Origin: Pseudomonadales bacterium
GTDB taxonomy: Bacteria; Pseudomonadota; Gammaproteobacteria; Pseudomonadales; UBA5862
NCBI GenBank assembly: GCA_024234215.1
Contig: JACKOQ010000004.1
Location: forward strand, 124,001 to 188,000
Length of the DNA stretch: 64,000 nt
Reading direction: 5' to 3'
Shown here: one piece after another, positions 60,937 to 64,000 of the stretch
Position numbering within the stretch: position 1 is the first letter of the stretch
Layout: each line of letters starts with the position of its first letter
Program-made: the position numbers and the translations under genes
Notes under the pieces: generated by a model
The model's input: the letters and a program-made list of their open reading frames with translations, nothing else
Told to the model about the DNA's origin: nothing
Databases searched by the model: none

Positions 60937-63900
60937 CTATCTGGGGCTGTAGAGCAGGTCGGCACCGCTGGCGGCGCCGCTCTCGCCCTGCAGGCTCCAG
61001 GCGCGGCCGAGCCGATAGCGCAGCACGACCTTGTTGTCACCGGCCATCAGGCCGAAGTAGTAGCCGAGGTGGAGTCGCGGCGAGAGCTGGGTGCCGAGCG
61101 TCAGCCAGGGCTGCTGACTGAAGTCATCCTGCTCGATCGCGACATTGCCGATGCCCAGGCGCTGCCCCAGCCACTGCGACAGCAGCTCGCCGCCCTGCAG
61201 AAAGGCCGAGGAGGCGGCACCCATCAGCAGGTCGGAGTCGCCCTGTCCGACCTGTGACAGCGGCTTGCCGACCACCAGCCAGGAGAGGATTTCGCTCTGC
61301 GCCATCGGCTCGGAGGCGTAGAGGGTGATGCGTGGCGTCTGGGCGGTGCCGCGGCCCTGAACCCCGACGGTCAGCTCGCCATGGCGGCGGGTGGCGAGCA
61401 GGTCGATGGCCGGATCATCGAGGGGCGACTGGGCAAAGAGCAGCCGCCCCCGCTCGATGTTGAGCTGCTTGCCATAGATGGCGAAACGGCCCTTGTCGAC
61501 CCGCAGTTCGCCGCTGCCGCTGGGGGGAGCGCTGCCGGAGTCGATCAGCCGCAGCTTGCCGCTGACGAGACCATCGAAGCCATGACCCTTGAATTCGACC
61601 CGGTCGCCCAGCTCGATCAGCAGGTCACTGTCGAGATGCCAGCGTGGTTGCGGCGTCGGCGACTGGGCGCCGACGATGACCACATCGGCCGAGGCGGGCA
61701 CGGCCGGGGAGCTCTGGCGCAGCTCGACATGGGCGCGCGGCACCCTGATCTGCCCGTGCAGACGGGCCTGACCCGGTTGCAGTGTCAGTTGCAGCGCCGG
61801 CGCGATCTCCACCCGGGTGTCGGGCAGGTCACTCACCCGCAGGTCGGTGCCATCGAGTCGGGCGTCGAGCCGCCAGGGCGCGCGATAGCGGCCACTGCCT
61901 TGCAGTTGCAACGGGCCCCCGGCACGGCCATGGCCAGTCAGGCGAAAGTCGCCCTCCTCGAACAGGTTGATGGTGAGGCCGATCTCGTTCATCCGCAGGC
62001 CATGACGGGCGATTTCGAGCGTGCCCTGTTGCAGTTGCAGCGCGCCGCTGAGCCGGGGGGTGGTGACCGTACCGCCCAGCCGCAGCGACAGGTCGAAGGC
62101 GCCGCCGAGAGTGGTCGTCTGCGGAATCACCCCTTCGATCCAGCGGATGTCGGCAAGCCGGGTGGCGAGATGGCCGCTGAGTGGACTGTCGAGCAGCCGC
62201 TCGAAGCGCCAGGGGGCGGGCGTCGTCGGGGTGATGCGTGCCTCGGCATTGAACGACTCGGTGGCCGAGAGACGCAGGCTGGCACTGGCCGCAATCCCCT
62301 GTCCATCGCTCGCCAGACTCAGCAGCGCGCCCTGATGGCGCCAAGGGTCGGTGTCGTTGGCCATTGGCTGGCCGGTCGAACGGCTGAGGGTGCCGGGGCT
62401 CAGTCGCAGTGTGCCGTCGATTCGTTCGAGGTGCTCGGCCGACAGGCGAGCGTGCAGTTCACCGCTGGCAGTACCGGACAGGTCGAGGTCGGGCATCAGC
62501 AGCATGGTCCAGGGGGCCAGTTCGATCGCCTCGAATGTCGTGGCCAGCTCGAACTCACCGCCGAATCGGCCGCGCAGGGTCGCGCAGGCGCGCTCGGTGC
62601 CCGGTCCGAGCAGGCAAGCCTGTTCCAGCGACAGGCGGTCGCGGCCGAAGTCGAAACGGACCGGTTCGGCGAGCGTCCAGGCAGGTCGTGCCGGCAGCAC
62701 GGCCAGGTGCAGTGCGTCGATCGCTCCCTGCCAACGCCGGTCGCGGTAACCGGCGGTCATCTCCAGCTGGAGTGCGCTCCGATGGCCATCGCGCAGCAGG
62801 TCGAGCTGCAACCGGTGTGCATCCACGCGGCCCTGACCGCGCAGTGTCAGCCGTGGCCACGGCTGGCCGAGACCGGTCAATGTATCGGCCTGCAGGGTGA
62901 TGCGGCTCTCGGCGGCGGGGTCGAGGTCGAGCCGCAGCCGCGTCTCGGCCTGCTGCGCCGACCAGGTGCGCCACCGCAGCCGCTGGCCCTGACCTTCGAA
63001 CTCGATTCGCGGCGATTGGCGGTGGCCCTGCACCTTGCCTTGCAGCGACAGGGTGCCAGCGCCGTCGGCCAGCCACAGGCCGAGGTCGGCGAAGTGGGCG
63101 GAGAGGTCGAGGTCGATCTGCTCGCCCAGTCGACCGCGGGCGCTCAACTGGCTGCTGGCGCCACTCAGTTGCAGCCGATCGAGCTGCCACGCACCCGGTT
63201 GCCAGCCGGCATCGATCAGCAACTGGTGTTGCGCCGCACCATGGTCGAGCAGGCCGTCACTCAGACGCAGGCGCAGCTCGGCGAGGCTTTCGCCATAGTG
63301 ACCGGAGAGTGTCAAAAGGCCGCTGCCGATCACCTTGCGTTGCAGCAGTGGCGACAGGTCGAGCCGTTGCAACTGGCTCTGCATCGAGAATTGCCTGCCG
63401 GCCAGATCGAGGCTGCCCTGGGCGTCAATCTGCCCTTGCAGCAGTTCGCCGCCGAATCGGGTCAGCTCGATCCTTTGCGGCGTGCCCTGCAGTTGCAGCT
63501 GCCAGTGGGAGTCGCCGATCGGTTCAGCCTGCAACCGTGCGGAAAGGGTCGCCTGGTAGTGATCGAGGTCGCCGGTCAGATGCAGTTGGCCGGCCGGGCT
63601 GTGCAGGCGCGGTGCGGCCACTGGCCAGCCGAGGTCGAGCCAGTCGCTGTGCAGGTCGAGGTGGCGGCTGTCGTTCCAGAGGTCGGCGATGCGACCGCGC
63701 AGCGTCACTACGCTTGCTCCGGCACCCCAGTGCAGTCGCGCGGAGTCGATGTCGAGCAGGTCGTCGTCGAGCCGGGTCCTGGCCTGCAACTGCACCGGTC
63801 CGAGCGGCAGGCCGGAGAGTGCCATGGCGAGCTCGGCCGTGGTGCGTGCGCCTTCGCCCTGCAACTGCGCCGTGCCGCTCAGTGCCAGTGCGGGTTGCCC

Positions 63901-64000
63901 GATCAGCCGTCCGGGCAGCGCGATCAGTTCGAGCTGCGCCTGCCAGTCGAACCGGTCCGTGGCCGGCTGTGCCGTGCCGGCGATTCGCCATTGCGCCGGG
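60937..64000 (-). CDS. tamB: Translocation and assembly module TamB, 5' part outside the window
   Basis: The frame is open to the window edge, so only the C-terminal 1,020 or so residues are seen. The long run of beta-rich repeats and the C-terminal DUF490 domain mark it as TamB, an AsmA-like protein that bridges inner and outer membrane and moves lipids or helps insert barrels. The C-terminal stretch is GRGTAQTPRITLYASEPMAQ, then SEILSWLVVGKPLSQVG, and the end RLGRAWSLQGESGAASGADLL. It lies upstream of pilV on the same strand with 135 bases between. The partner tamA should lie just beyond the window. Confidence 0.95.
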   Translation of the reverse strand, partial: PAQWRIAGTAQPATDRFDWQAQLELIALPGRLIGQPALALSGTAQLQGEGARTTAELAMALSGLPLGPVQLQARTRLDDDLLDIDSARLHWGAGASVVTLRGRIADLWNDSRHLDLHSDWLDLGWPVAAPRLHSPAGQLHLTGDLDHYQATLSARLQAEPIGDSHWQLQLQGTPQRIELTRFGGELLQGQIDAQGSLDLAGRQFSMQSQLQRLDLSPLLQRKVIGSGLLTLSGHYGESLAELRLRLSDGLLDHGAAQHQLLIDAGWQPGAWQLDRLQLSGASSQLSARGRLGEQIDLDLSAHFADLGLWLADGAGTLSLQGKVQGHRQSPRIEFEGQGQRLRWRTWSAQQAETRLRLDLDPAAESRITLQADTLTGLGQPWPRLTLRGQGRVDAHRLQLDLLRDGHRSALQLEMTAGYRDRRWQGAIDALHLAVLPARPAWTLAEPVRFDFGRDRLSLEQACLLGPGTERACATLRGRFGGEFELATTFEAIELAPWTMLLMPDLDLSGTASGELHARLSAEHLERIDGTLRLSPGTLSRSTGQPMANDTDPWRHQGALLSLASDGQGIAASASLRLSATESFNAEARITPTTPAPWRFERLLDSPLSGHLATRLADIRWIEGVIPQTTTLGGAFDLSLRLGGTVTTPRLSGALQLQQGTLEIARHGLRMNEIGLTINLFEEGDFRLTGHGRAGGPLQLQGSGRYRAPWRLDARLDGTDLRVSDLPDTRVEIAPALQLTLQPGQARLHGQIRVPRAHVELRQSSPAVPASADVVIVGAQSPTPQPRWHLDSDLLIELGDRVEFKGHGFDGLVSGKLRLIDSGSAPPSGSGELRVDKGRFAIYGKQLNIERGRLLFAQSPLDDPAIDLLATRRHGELTVGVQGRGTAQTPRITLYASEPMAQSEILSWLVVGKPLSQVGQGDSDLLMGAASSAFLQGGELLSQWLGQRLGIGNVAIEQDDFSQQPWLTLGTQLSPRLHLGYYFGLMAGDNKVVLRYRLGRAWSLQGESGAASGADLLYSPR

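Overview
The window is GC-rich chromosomal DNA of a gammaproteobacterium. The 16S, 23S and 5S genes have gammaproteobacterial ends and spacer (tRNA-Ile then tRNA-Ala). The block clpB, pgeF, rluD, bamD, pilS, pilR, thiO and the minor-pilin genes follows the order known from Pseudomonas, although the sequence does not allow a genus to be named.

Layout. (1) 1-9343: the end of purL, then a complete rRNA operon with a strong promoter and a terminator. (2) 9441-19205: a flavin-reductase-like gene; a phosphoketolase module (xfp, pgm, ackA) that turns sugar phosphates into acetyl phosphate and then acetate plus ATP; and a four-gene MCE/Mla-type lipid transport operon whose permease carries a fused STAS domain. 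(3) 19371-21442: two secreted proteins, a DUF4139 protein and an unknown. (4) 21466-31340: an accessory region beside the 3' end of guaA. It holds a truncated ATPase, two complete PIN-toxin/FitA-antitoxin pairs, three orphan higA genes plus a higA remnant, a HicA-like pair, a GIY-YIG protein, and a three-gene block: sigma-region-4-like HTH protein, GHKL ATPase and DUF4338/DruA-like protein. Broken copies of the guaA 3' end lie at 21466, 29946 and 30898, which marks the region as an integration hotspot with repeated insertions. No integrase is present. (5) 31341-40520: guaA-guaB (GMP synthesis), msrP-msrQ (periplasmic methionine sulfoxide repair), pssA (phosphatidylserine synthesis) and ilvI-ilvH-ilvC (branched-chain amino acids), all on the minus strand. 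(6) 40989-48559: a DUF4124 protein, clpB with a heat-shock promoter, pgeF, rluD, bamD and nadE. (7) 48704-64000: pilS-pilR, thiO, the minor-pilin operon pilV-pilW-pilX-pilY1-pilE, and the 3' part of tamB, which runs off the window.

The most promising candidate for an undescribed system is the HTH, GHKL ATPase and DUF4338 block at 23493-27874. DUF4338 is the DruA family of the Druantia anti-phage system, but the Druantia helicase DruE is absent. Instead the DruA-like gene is placed directly behind a MORC/MutL-type ATPase inside an island full of toxin-antitoxin genes. The function is inferred from domains and context only.
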